NCBI GenBank assembly: GCA_033856255.1
Contig: JAWVFH010000002.1
Span: forward strand, 124,001-188,000
Direction of reading: 5' to 3'
Source of the DNA: WHSW01 sp033856255
Lineage (GTDB): Bacteria > Actinomycetota > Thermoleophilia > Solirubrobacterales > 70-9
DNA length: 64,000 bases
Shown: piece after piece, positions 40,279 through 47,548 of the stretch
Position numbering within the stretch: the stretch's first letter is position 1
Layout of the letters: the number at the start of each line of letters is the position of its first letter
Position numbers and translations under genes: made by a program
Notes under the pieces: model-generated
What the model saw: only the letters and a program-made list of their open reading frames with translations
Database searches by the model: none
What the model was told of the DNA's origin: nothing

Positions 40279-41379
40279 GTGATCCGCACGCTGACACGCG
40301 CTGGCGCCGTGGTCGCCACTGCCACGGTCCTGGCCTGTTCGGCCTCGGCATCGGCGGCGGCTACCTGGGTGATCAAGGGCGCCGGGTTCGGTCACGGCGT
40401 GGGGATGAGCGCCTACGGCGCTTACGGCTACGCCAAGCATGGCGCCGGCTACCGAGAGATCATCAACCACTACTTCCGGCGCATCCGGTTCACCAAGCTC
40501 GACCACAAGCGTTCGGTGCGGGTCCTGCTCGAGGTCGCCTCGGCTGACGTCGAGTTCACCGGTGCCCAGCGCGCCTGCGGGCGGCGCCTGCGAGCGCAGC
40601 ACTCCTACGTCGCTCACCGGAGCGGCTCGTCGCTACGGCTGCAATCGTCATCGGGCAAGACGCTCGCGCGCTGCGGACGCAAGCTGCGCGCCACCGGCGG
40701 GGGGACGGTCCGCGTCGAGGGTCAGGGCACCTACCGCGGGGCGATCGAGATGCTTCCCGACGGTGGATCGCTGAACGTCGTCAATCGGGTTGAGCTCAAC
40801 GCCTACGTCAGGGGCTCGGTTCCGGCGGAGGTCCCGGCCAGCTGGCCGATGGAAACGCTGCGCGCGATGGCGGTCGCATCGCGCTCGATCGCGCTGTCGA
40901 CCGACGTGGGCGGCCACGGCTTCGACCTCTACCCCGACACTCGCACGCAGAACTACGGCGGCGTCGGGGTCGAGGCGCCGCGGACCAACCGCGCGGTGCG
41001 CTCGACCTCCAACGAGGTCGTCGCCCACGGGGGCGAGGTCGCTCAGACGACCTACTTCTCCTCCTCGGGCGGCAGGACGGAGTCGCGCTTCCTCGGCGGC
41101 CCGCGGGTCCCCTACCTGGAGAGCGTCAAGGACCCCTACGACTACTACTCGCCGCTTCATCGATGGACGGTGCGCCTCTCCCAGGCCGAGATCGACGCGA
41201 AGCTCGGCGCCTATGTCCAGGGCCACCTGCGCCGCATCAAGGTCACCGAGCGCGGCGATTCACCGCGCATCGTCTCCGCCAACCTGGTCGGGACCCAGGG
41301 AACGACACCCATCGACGGGGTCACCCTCAGCGGCGCGCTGGGCCTGTACGACCGCTGGGCCTACTTCAGCCGCCGCTAG
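40279..41379 (+). CDS. Secreted SpoIID/LytB-domain protein
   Basis: 366 residues from GTG 40279 with a signal peptide ending ACSASASAA. Opening motif GAGFGHGVGMSAYGAYGYAK and later LNAYVRGSVPAEVPASWPME, LRAMAVASRSIALS and TYFSSSGGRTES are the SpoIID landmarks. In Bacillus SpoIID is a lytic transglycosylase acting on stem-less peptidoglycan; the catalytic Glu is plausibly the one in VPAEVP. It is divergent from the riboswitch-controlled Rpf gene. Non-sporulating actinobacteria often carry such proteins for wall remodelling. Confidence 0.88.
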   Translation: MIRTLTRAGAVVATATVLACSASASAAATWVIKGAGFGHGVGMSAYGAYGYAKHGAGYREIINHYFRRIRFTKLDHKRSVRVLLEVASADVEFTGAQRACGRRLRAQHSYVAHRSGSSLRLQSSSGKTLARCGRKLRATGGGTVRVEGQGTYRGAIEMLPDGGSLNVVNRVELNAYVRGSVPAEVPASWPMETLRAMAVASRSIALSTDVGGHGFDLYPDTRTQNYGGVGVEAPRTNRAVRSTSNEVVAHGGEVAQTTYFSSSGGRTESRFLGGPRVPYLESVKDPYDYYSPLHRWTVRLSQAEIDAKLGAYVQGHLRRIKVTERGDSPRIVSANLVGTQGTTPIDGVTLSGALGLYDRWAYFSRR

Positions 41380-41391
41380 CCCGCCCTCGGA

Positions 41392-43362
41392 TCACTGGCC
41401 CGTCGTCGTAGCGTTCGCGGGGTGGTTGGGCTGCGGAAGCCGGTCGGGCGGATGGACGACGCAGCTCGCCCCCTCGGCCGGCGCGACCGGTGCGTGTTTC
41501 GGGAACGCCTCCAGCAGGGCGGCGGCGATCAGGCGGGCTCGCGCGGCGTAGCCCGGAGTCGTGAAGTGGATGCCGTCGTCGACGAACCAGCTTTCGCGCA
41601 CGTCGGAGGCCCAGTCGTAGATGCGCATGTCGGGGTAGATGCTGCAGGCCGCCAGCAGGGCGCGGTTCCACCGCTCCATGTTCTGCTCGGCATAGGGAGT
41701 GTCGGTCAGCAGCGACTTGACGTTGACCCACAGCACCGGGTCATCGCCGACGATCGACATCATGTCGCGGATCCGCTCGTCGAAGCCGACCTTCGAGCCC
41801 GCCGCGACGTTGGCGGCCTCGTTGGTTCCGAGCGCGAGGACCCAGCAGCCGTCGAAGCCCTGGTCCTTCCAGGCCTGCGCGACGGCCTGGGCGTTCGGGG
41901 ATCCCTCGAAGGTCTCATAGATCGAGCGGGCCCCGGAGATCTCGAAGTGCTGGGTCTCGATGCCCACGCGCCCGTAGGTGGCGCTGATCTGCTGCCTGGG
42001 ATTGGGGAGGTAGTCGAACGAGATCAGGCCCTCGGAGGTGGAGTCGCCGATGTGGACGACCGAGTCGCACGAGGCCCGACGCTTGGAGGCGCTGTGTTGC
42101 GCCGTGACGGTCTCGGCAACCGAGACGTTGCCGGGAGCCTGATCGAGCGCCGGCCCGGCGCCGACGCCCGCCGCGCCGGCCAGGGCCGCCGCGAAGACGA
42201 GGCCGCCGGCGGCCAGGACCGTCCAGCCTCGGCGGGTCACCCGTTGCTGTCCGCGCAGCCGCTGCAGGGCGCCCTGGCGGACCGGATCCTCGACGTACTT
42301 CCACGACAGCGCCGCCACCCCGAACGTCGCGGCGATCTGCAGACAGGCGCGCAGAAGGTCTGGGCCGTGGGCGCCGGCGGGCGTGGTCAGCACGATGATC
42401 GGGAAGTGCCAGAGGTAGATCCCGTATGAACGCACCCCGATCCAACGCAACGGTCGCCAGCCGAGCGCCGGGCCGAGGCGCGAGGCCGGGTGCGCGAGGG
42501 CGGCGATCAGCAGCGCCGTTGCCACCGAGAGGACCAGAAAGCCGCCGCGATACAAGAACGGGGCGTACTCGCCGCAGCGCCAGAACATCAGGAAGATCAC
42601 GATCAGGCCCAGGATTCCCCCGCCCTCGATCGTGCGCCGTGCCTGAGGCCTGACGTTGGCGCGCATTCGCCGGCTGGGCCAGACCATTGCGAGCGCCGCG
42701 CCGATCAGGAGCTCCTGGGCGCGCGTGTCGGTGCCGTAGTAGACGCGCGAGGGGTCGAGCCCGACGTGGTAGAGCGTCACCATCAGCCCGGCGGAGACCA
42801 GGGCCAGCGCCAGGGTGGCGGCCGCCAGATGCGGGTGGACCCCGGGCGTGGTCGCCTTCTCGCGAACCAGGCGCAGACCGCCGAGCAACAGGAACGGCCA
42901 GAGGATGTAGAACTGCTCCTCGACCGACAGCGACCAGAGGTGGTTGAGCGGCTCCGGGGTCGAGAACTGCGTGAAGTAGGAGACGTTGTGGAAGATCAGC
43001 CACCAGTTGTTGACGTAGCCGAGGGCGCTGGCGGCTGAGAGGCGGAAGTCGTCGGGCTGGTGGGGACCGATCACCGTCACCCACGCGACGACGACGACGA
43101 TCATCACGATCACCGCCGGCAGCAGCCGCCGGGCTCGGGCGAGCCAGAACTGGCCGAGCCGGATCCCGCGCCCGTCCGCCTGGGCGAGCAGGAGGTCGGT
43201 AATCAGGTAGCCGCTGAGGGTGAAGAAGACGCCGACTCCGAGCAGGCCGCCGGGCGCCCACCTGGCCTTCAGGTGATAGGCGATCACCGCGAGCACGGCG
43301 ATCGCTCGCAGGCCGTCGAGGCCGGGCATGTAGCGTTGGCCGCGCTTTACTGGTTCAGGCAT
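41392..43362 (-). CDS. Acyltransferase-3 / SGNH fusion (OafA-type O-acetyltransferase)
   Basis: 656 residues. N-terminal membrane part (about 10-385, ten or more helices) with the AT3 landmarks: GLDGLRAIAVLAVIAYH30, the R-rich loop RARRLLP, and NHLWSLSVEEQFYILWP. C-terminal SGNH hydrolase domain (about 425-640): VVHIGDSTSEG (Ser), VLALGTNEA (Asn), DDGIHFT (Asp/His). Such fusions transfer acetyl groups across the membrane onto peptidoglycan or surface polysaccharides, the SGNH part doing the outer step. Convergent with SpoIID and divergent from the SGNH protein at 43496. Confidence 0.92.
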   Translation of the reverse strand: MPEPVKRGQRYMPGLDGLRAIAVLAVIAYHLKARWAPGGLLGVGVFFTLSGYLITDLLLAQADGRGIRLGQFWLARARRLLPAVIVMIVVVVAWVTVIGPHQPDDFRLSAASALGYVNNWWLIFHNVSYFTQFSTPEPLNHLWSLSVEEQFYILWPFLLLGGLRLVREKATTPGVHPHLAAATLALALVSAGLMVTLYHVGLDPSRVYYGTDTRAQELLIGAALAMVWPSRRMRANVRPQARRTIEGGGILGLIVIFLMFWRCGEYAPFLYRGGFLVLSVATALLIAALAHPASRLGPALGWRPLRWIGVRSYGIYLWHFPIIVLTTPAGAHGPDLLRACLQIAATFGVAALSWKYVEDPVRQGALQRLRGQQRVTRRGWTVLAAGGLVFAAALAGAAGVGAGPALDQAPGNVSVAETVTAQHSASKRRASCDSVVHIGDSTSEGLISFDYLPNPRQQISATYGRVGIETQHFEISGARSIYETFEGSPNAQAVAQAWKDQGFDGCWVLALGTNEAANVAAGSKVGFDERIRDMMSIVGDDPVLWVNVKSLLTDTPYAEQNMERWNRALLAACSIYPDMRIYDWASDVRESWFVDDGIHFTTPGYAARARLIAAALLEAFPKHAPVAPAEGASCVVHPPDRLPQPNHPANATTTGQ

Positions 43363-43495
43363 AGCGGTGGAGGCTGATGACTAGGTTGCGGACGCAAGGT
43401 CGCCAGCTACGGCAGTCGAGACGCCAGAGCAGGGTAGTCGCCGAAGTGACAAAACTTGCTAGTTCGAGCGGTTTTCCGAGGGGGGCGGGCGTGCG

Positions 43496-44395
43496 ATGAC
43501 CCGCAGCCGCTACGTGTGGGTGGCGGTCGCCGTTGTCCTCGCCTGCGCCGTGGTGGCGGGCGGCTACGCGCTCGGCGCCGCGCAGGCGACCGACGACCAG
43601 GAAGCCCGATCCGCTTCACTGGCCGCCGCTGGTCCGGCGGCGGCCGTCGCCCGCGCCGAGGGCCTTGCACGAGGGGTCGGGCACGGCTTTGCGGCCGGTA
43701 CCTCTTCCGGCCGGCGCAGGGGACAACGCCAAGGTGCCGCGCGCGGCACCGCCGACGGCCAGGTCGCGGCCAACAAGGCGTTCAACGCGACCGCCGTGGC
43801 CCGGGCGGGCCGTGCGGAACGCGAACCGCTGCCCGGCTCGGGTCTCACGGGCCTGCCCGGCTCGGGCGGGGTCCTGGTCGTCGGCGACAGCCTCGAGGTG
43901 CTGACCTCGCCCTATCTGAAGAACTACCTGCCCCCCGACAAGCTGACGGTCAACGCCGTCGGGGGCTATTCGAGTCTCCAGATCTTCCAGCTCTTCCAGG
44001 AGAGCTACGACCCCTCCCAGTCGGTCATCGTCTTCGACGCCGGCACCAACGACAACCCGTCCTACCCGGAGATCCTGGCCGGGCGGCTTCAGGCGGTCGC
44101 CCGCATCGTCGGCGACCGCTGCATGGTCGTTCCGACGATCCACGGGCTGAACGTCGACGGCGTCACGTCAGCGGGCAAGAACCGGGTGGTCGCTGCCTTC
44201 GCTGCCTCCCGCCCCGCGACGGTCACCCCGGACTGGGCCGGCTTCGTCGCCACCCATCCCCAGTTGATGCAGCCCGACCACCTTCATCCCACCCCCGAGG
44301 GCGCAGACGCCCGCGCCCAGCTGATCGCCCAGGGAGTCGAGGCCTGTCAGGGCGGGCTGGGGCTCGGGCCGAGCACCACCCCTCCGGGAGACTGA
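43496..44395 (+). CDS. Membrane-anchored SGNH-like hydrolase with glycine-every-fourth repeat
   Basis: 299 residues. One membrane helix (VWVAVAVVLACAVVAGGYAL) is followed by a run in which glycine recurs every four residues: GLARGVGHGFAAG, TSSGRRRGQRQG, AARGTADGQ. The SGNH domain (about 125-285) shows GGVLVVGDSLEVL (Ser block), VFDAGTNDNPS (Asn block) and DHLHPT (Asp-x-x-His block). It resembles the esterase half of the divergent acyltransferase and may act on the same surface polymer. ATG 43496 is chosen because the helix follows at once. Confidence 0.8.
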   Translation: MTRSRYVWVAVAVVLACAVVAGGYALGAAQATDDQEARSASLAAAGPAAAVARAEGLARGVGHGFAAGTSSGRRRGQRQGAARGTADGQVAANKAFNATAVARAGRAEREPLPGSGLTGLPGSGGVLVVGDSLEVLTSPYLKNYLPPDKLTVNAVGGYSSLQIFQLFQESYDPSQSVIVFDAGTNDNPSYPEILAGRLQAVARIVGDRCMVVPTIHGLNVDGVTSAGKNRVVAAFAASRPATVTPDWAGFVATHPQLMQPDHLHPTPEGADARAQLIAQGVEACQGGLGLGPSTTPPGD

Positions 44396-44402
44396 GCGGC
44401 GA

Positions 44403-46106
44403 CTACGCGAACTTGAGCCGGTCGCGCTTGGCCGGCTCGTCGGTGTAGTAGCGGTCCCACCAGGCGACCTCGCCGGGGCCCGGCGGCCGGCGCAGCGGCT
44501 GGGCGCCCGCCGCCATCGCCTCCGGCGAGGCGCGGAACGCGTAGTGGTCGTAGATTCGCAGCGCTTCGATCGCGTAGGCGGTCGCGATCCGCCCGTCCTT
44601 GAACAGCAACAGGTTCTCGCCGTTGGCGTTGTCGGCGGCAAGGGAGAAGTTGTAGGAGCCGAGGTAGACGCGCGCCTCGGGCGTGTCGAAGTCGATGACG
44701 ACGAACTTGTGGTGCATGTAGTTGCCGACGTTGGTGCGTTTGGGCTCCTCGCTGAACGGCGGCGGCAGTCCCGCGGCCAGCGACGCCGGGGCGACGGGCA
44801 CCGGGTTGCCGTGCGGGTCGAGAACGTGCAGGCCGCCAACCGGCATGTCGGAGACGCCGTAGACGAGCACGTCGTCCCTGTTCATGACCTCCTGGATCGC
44901 GTCGCGCAGCACGCCTTCCGTCTGAAACAGAAATGCCAGCGAGTAGAGGACCGACGAGTTCGCCTTCTTGATGTCGGCGGCGATCGCCTTCAACCGCCCG
45001 TTGGCGGTGGAGTGCGGGGAGAAGGCGATGCTGCCGTCGATCCCGTCGAGCCCGAGCGGCGTCAGCTCTGCGGACGGGGACTGGCGGAAGGTCGTCGGGT
45101 GGTCCCAATAGGAGTCGAAGGCGGCGCGAAACTGCGCCGCCACAGGCTCGCCGTGGAGGACGACGGCGTTGTTGTTCTGCACGAACAGACCTCGCCATGT
45201 GAAGTTCGTCGAGCCGCAGAGAACGATGTTGTTCTCGGCGGTCGGGCTCTGGACGACGATGGTCTTGTTGTGTTGCAGCCCGCCGAGGTGCTGGCGCTCG
45301 GCGTGCGGCAGCATTGCCGCGACGCGCGACTCGGGCGAGTCGGGCACACCATGGCCCGAGACGACATGGGTCTTCGAGTTCGTCTGGGTGCTGTCGTCGA
45401 TGATGATCCGCAGCCGCGCCCCGAGCTGCTTCAGGCGATCGACGATGAACGGCTCGTTGAGGTCGAAGGCGACGACCGAGACCTCGGCTTCGGGGTCGCC
45501 GATCGCGAGGTCGAGCACCTCGTGGATCGCGCGCCGCGCCTCGAACCCCATCCACGGCAGGGCTTCCTTCGCCTCGGGGTGCGTGGGGGTGAAGGTCAGC
45601 GGGTCGTCGTCCGCACCGGCGATCAGCGTCTCGACCGGGCCGCTGGACTCGTACTTGCGCACGAACGCCTGCGAGAGCACGAAGCCGCGCGTGAAGGTGA
45701 CGTTCAGCTTGCCCGGATAGGTCTCGCGCAGCAGCTCGAGCTTCGCCTCCTGCGGGTCGCCGGAGCTCAGCGCCCCATGGGTGTCCATGAACATCGGCGT
45801 GACCCGGAACGTGTACTCGCCCTCGGTGAAGTTCTCGTAGGGGAAGATCACCCAGCGAAAGCGCTGAAACGGCGCCTTGGTGCTCTTCTCGTTCGGAGGC
45901 CCGCCGGGGAAGTTCTTCGTGCTGCGCGCGGCGGAGAACCTCGTGGCCCCCGGCTTTCGGTACTCGATCGCGAAGCCGACGAAATCCTGCGGCGGCGTGG
46001 GGGTCTTCCAGTTCATCGCGGCGAGGGCCATGCCCTCGCCGCGGTAGATCGTCAGCGTGAACGGGGCGCCGGCGTTTTCGCCCTTGACCTTGAAGTCCGT
46101 GGCCAC
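44403..46106 (-). CDS. Phospholipase-D-like (two HKD-type motifs) protein
   Basis: 567 residues. N-terminal 125 residues form a beta-rich, fibronectin-like domain (MNWKTPTPPQDFVGFAIEYR, EGEYTFRVTPMFMD). Two PLD half-domains follow: first motif HNKTIVVQS ... GSTNFTWRG, where the Asp of HxKx4D is replaced; second motif HHKFVVIDFD ... GSYNFSLAA, canonical. Such proteins are nucleases, phospholipases or cardiolipin-synthase relatives. No signal peptide or membrane helix is seen, so it is likely cytosolic. The gene lies directly downstream of the PASTA lipoprotein gene on the same strand. Confidence 0.83.
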   Translation of the reverse strand: MATDFKVKGENAGAPFTLTIYRGEGMALAAMNWKTPTPPQDFVGFAIEYRKPGATRFSAARSTKNFPGGPPNEKSTKAPFQRFRWVIFPYENFTEGEYTFRVTPMFMDTHGALSSGDPQEAKLELLRETYPGKLNVTFTRGFVLSQAFVRKYESSGPVETLIAGADDDPLTFTPTHPEAKEALPWMGFEARRAIHEVLDLAIGDPEAEVSVVAFDLNEPFIVDRLKQLGARLRIIIDDSTQTNSKTHVVSGHGVPDSPESRVAAMLPHAERQHLGGLQHNKTIVVQSPTAENNIVLCGSTNFTWRGLFVQNNNAVVLHGEPVAAQFRAAFDSYWDHPTTFRQSPSAELTPLGLDGIDGSIAFSPHSTANGRLKAIAADIKKANSSVLYSLAFLFQTEGVLRDAIQEVMNRDDVLVYGVSDMPVGGLHVLDPHGNPVPVAPASLAAGLPPPFSEEPKRTNVGNYMHHKFVVIDFDTPEARVYLGSYNFSLAADNANGENLLLFKDGRIATAYAIEALRIYDHYAFRASPEAMAAGAQPLRRPPGPGEVAWWDRYYTDEPAKRDRLKFA

Positions 46107-46565
46107 CTAGCAGCCGTACTTCTGGGCGAGGATCGGTACGAGGTTGCCTCGCGGATCGTCCTGCTTGCAGACGGTGTAGTTGGATGGCACGAGGATTCCG
46201 AACGTGGTGTCGGTGTTCGAGACATCCGCCTTGAACCCCGCTTCCTTGAGCATCTGCTGGGCAGCGGGCAAGCTGAGCCCCACAACATCCGGGGGACTCG
46301 AAGGGGCCGACGAACCCCCGGAATCATCGCTGCCCGACGATCCGCCTGAGGAACCACCCGATGAAGAGCCACCCGAGTTGTCGTTAGAAGACGTGTCGGG
46401 GGCCTCTTGGGTCACCGTGGTGGTCTGGATCTCCTTGGTGACCGTCTGGGCCTCCGTTGTTGGAGCGGCGGTCGTCTGGATCACTGTTGTTGAGTCGCCG
46501 GATCCGCACCCCGCAACGGCGAGCAGGGCAGTGACTCCGAGAACGCTCAACGCGATCTTCCGCAT
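46107..46565 (-). CDS. PASTA-domain lipoprotein
   Basis: ATG 46565 follows GGAGGT at ideal spacing, so the eight extra residues of the longer frame are discarded. A lipobox (LGVTALLAVAGCGSG) gives a lipid-anchored Cys. A Thr/Gln stretch and a Gly/Ser-rich linker (GGSSSGGSSGGSSGSDDSGG) extend across the wall, then one PASTA domain (PDVVGLSLPAAQQMLKEAGF) ends with a Cys pair (YTVCKQ, KYGC). PASTA domains bind peptidoglycan or beta-lactams. The stop is immediately followed by the PLD-like gene. Composition is less GC-rich than the flanks. Confidence 0.82.
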   Translation of the reverse strand: MRKIALSVLGVTALLAVAGCGSGDSTTVIQTTAAPTTEAQTVTKEIQTTTVTQEAPDTSSNDNSGGSSSGGSSGGSSGSDDSGGSSAPSSPPDVVGLSLPAAQQMLKEAGFKADVSNTDTTFGILVPSNYTVCKQDDPRGNLVPILAQKYGC

Positions 46566-46592
46566 GTGGTACCTCCGATTTGACGACATCGA

Positions 46593-46997
46593 CTACGCCT
46601 GCCTTGGACGGGTCATAAACCAGATCAGCGACAGGAACACGAAGCCGAAGAACCCGATCAGCAAGATGATCGCGATCCCGAGTCCGGCGCCTGCTTCGCA
46701 AGCGCTCTGATTGAGCGCCTTGGCTTTGTCGGCGCAGTCGTTCGCCGCGCTGCCTCCACCAGCAATGGCCCAAATCAAGATCAGGCCACACCAGATGATT
46801 AGAACCCAAGACATCTTCCGAAGTCCCTTGCGCTTTTCGGGTGCCTCGGGTGTGGGCTGTCCCGGCGCTCTTTGGTCGGTCCAATGCGAGCCATCCCAGT
46901 AGCGCTGGGTGTGGGCCTGCTCTGGATCTGAGTACCAGCCAGCCGGGGTTGTCGGGGTCTCAACAGGAGAACCGGACGGGGGCGCGGGATCGCTCAT
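46593..46997 (-). CDS. DUF2510-domain membrane protein, 134 aa
   Basis: The N-terminal DUF2510 motif is clear (AGWYSDPEQAHTQRYWDGSH followed by WT), then a Pro-rich linker and two membrane helices (MSWVLIIWCGLILIWAIAGG and LGIAIILLIGFFGFVFLSLI) joined by a loop with two cysteines (NDCADK, SACEAG). A ribosome site GAGAGG precedes the ATG. This domain mix is common in small actinobacterial envelope proteins. It is followed 27 bases later by the PASTA lipoprotein, probably one operon. Confidence 0.8.
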   Translation of the reverse strand: MSDPAPPSGSPVETPTTPAGWYSDPEQAHTQRYWDGSHWTDQRAPGQPTPEAPEKRKGLRKMSWVLIIWCGLILIWAIAGGGSAANDCADKAKALNQSACEAGAGLGIAIILLIGFFGFVFLSLIWFMTRPRQA

Positions 46998-47026
46998 ACG
47001 TACCTCTCTTCCTCAACGGTCCCCCA

Positions 47027-47049
47027 TTGACGGTATGCATTGTCGTCAA
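47027..47049. promoter_or_regulatory. Inverted repeat TTGACG-N11-CGTCAA upstream of the DUF2510 gene
   Basis: Two 6-base inverted half-sites with an 11-base gap, about 30-52 bases before the DUF2510 start codon. On either strand TTGACG also looks like a -35 hexamer, so it may be a promoter, an operator or both. Confidence 0.3.
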
Positions 47050-47134
47050 ACCTCAATCACGGGACGGTCGAACGCGTCGGCGTGATCCTCCTGGCGGGTT
47101 CATCCGCCCTCGGCCGCTCCCGCTGCGGGTGTTG

Positions 47135-47302
47135 TTAACCGGGGCAGGGCACGTGAGGGCATGGGACACACGACGAGAAGCCATGCGTTGAGGTGATCAG
47201 CGGAACGCAGGGATGGTGGTGGTGATGTCGCCCAGCAGCGGCGAGCCCTGGCTGCGCGAGCGTGGCGACTGCGATCACTGCAATTACGAAAACATTCCTC
47301 AT
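47135..47302 (-). CDS. Tiny secreted His/Cys-rich peptide, 55 aa
   Basis: ATG 47302 has AGGAGGAACCA directly upstream on the minus strand, an excellent ribosome site. Residues 1-24 are a textbook signal peptide (MRNVFVIAVIAVATLAQPGL then AAAG). The remaining 31 residues contain seven His and four Cys: RHHHHHPCVPLITSTHG followed by FSSCVPCPHVPCPG, with a C-V-P-C pair and a CPHVPC motif. The TAA stop is at 47135-47137. The composition strongly suggests an exported metal-binding (copper, zinc or nickel) peptide. No family is known to me. It stands alone upstream of the DUF2510-PASTA genes on the same strand. Confidence 0.65.
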   Translation of the reverse strand: MRNVFVIAVIAVATLAQPGLAAAGRHHHHHPCVPLITSTHGFSSCVPCPHVPCPG

Positions 47303-47384
47303 TGGTTCCTCCTCCGCCCAGTTCGGATCGACTCAAACCATTCTGGGGGCATCCCAGTCGTTAAACAATCGGGGAAACGCGCGG

Positions 47385-47408
47385 ACCTGCGCGGGTTTCC
47401 GCGCAGGT
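47385..47408. promoter_or_regulatory. Perfect 10-bp hairpin in the leader region of the His/Cys-rich peptide gene
   Basis: ACCTGCGCGG (47385-47394), loop GTTT, CCGCGCAGGT (47399-47408). It lies 83 bases upstream of the ATG at 47302 and about 140 bases before the divergent ThDP-enzyme gene. No T-run follows on either strand, so a simple terminator is unlikely; an operator or RNA leader element is possible. The rest of 47303-47548 shows no gene. Confidence 0.45.
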
Positions 47409-47548
47409 TCAATCCGTAGTTCTCACCTCGGCCGGAGCAGCGAGGATCCTTCGGAGTCCCTATGTGGACCCGCGGTAGGAGTCCCACGGAGGGGTTGCGT
47501 CAAGCTCCCTCCTAGGCCTCCCTCCGTCACTTAGATAGTCTCGAACCG

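Noticed and set aside
47100..47336. 78-codon minus-strand frame overlapping the His/Cys-rich peptide
   Set aside because: The alternative frame with AGGAGG, a signal peptide and a clean stop explains the region better.
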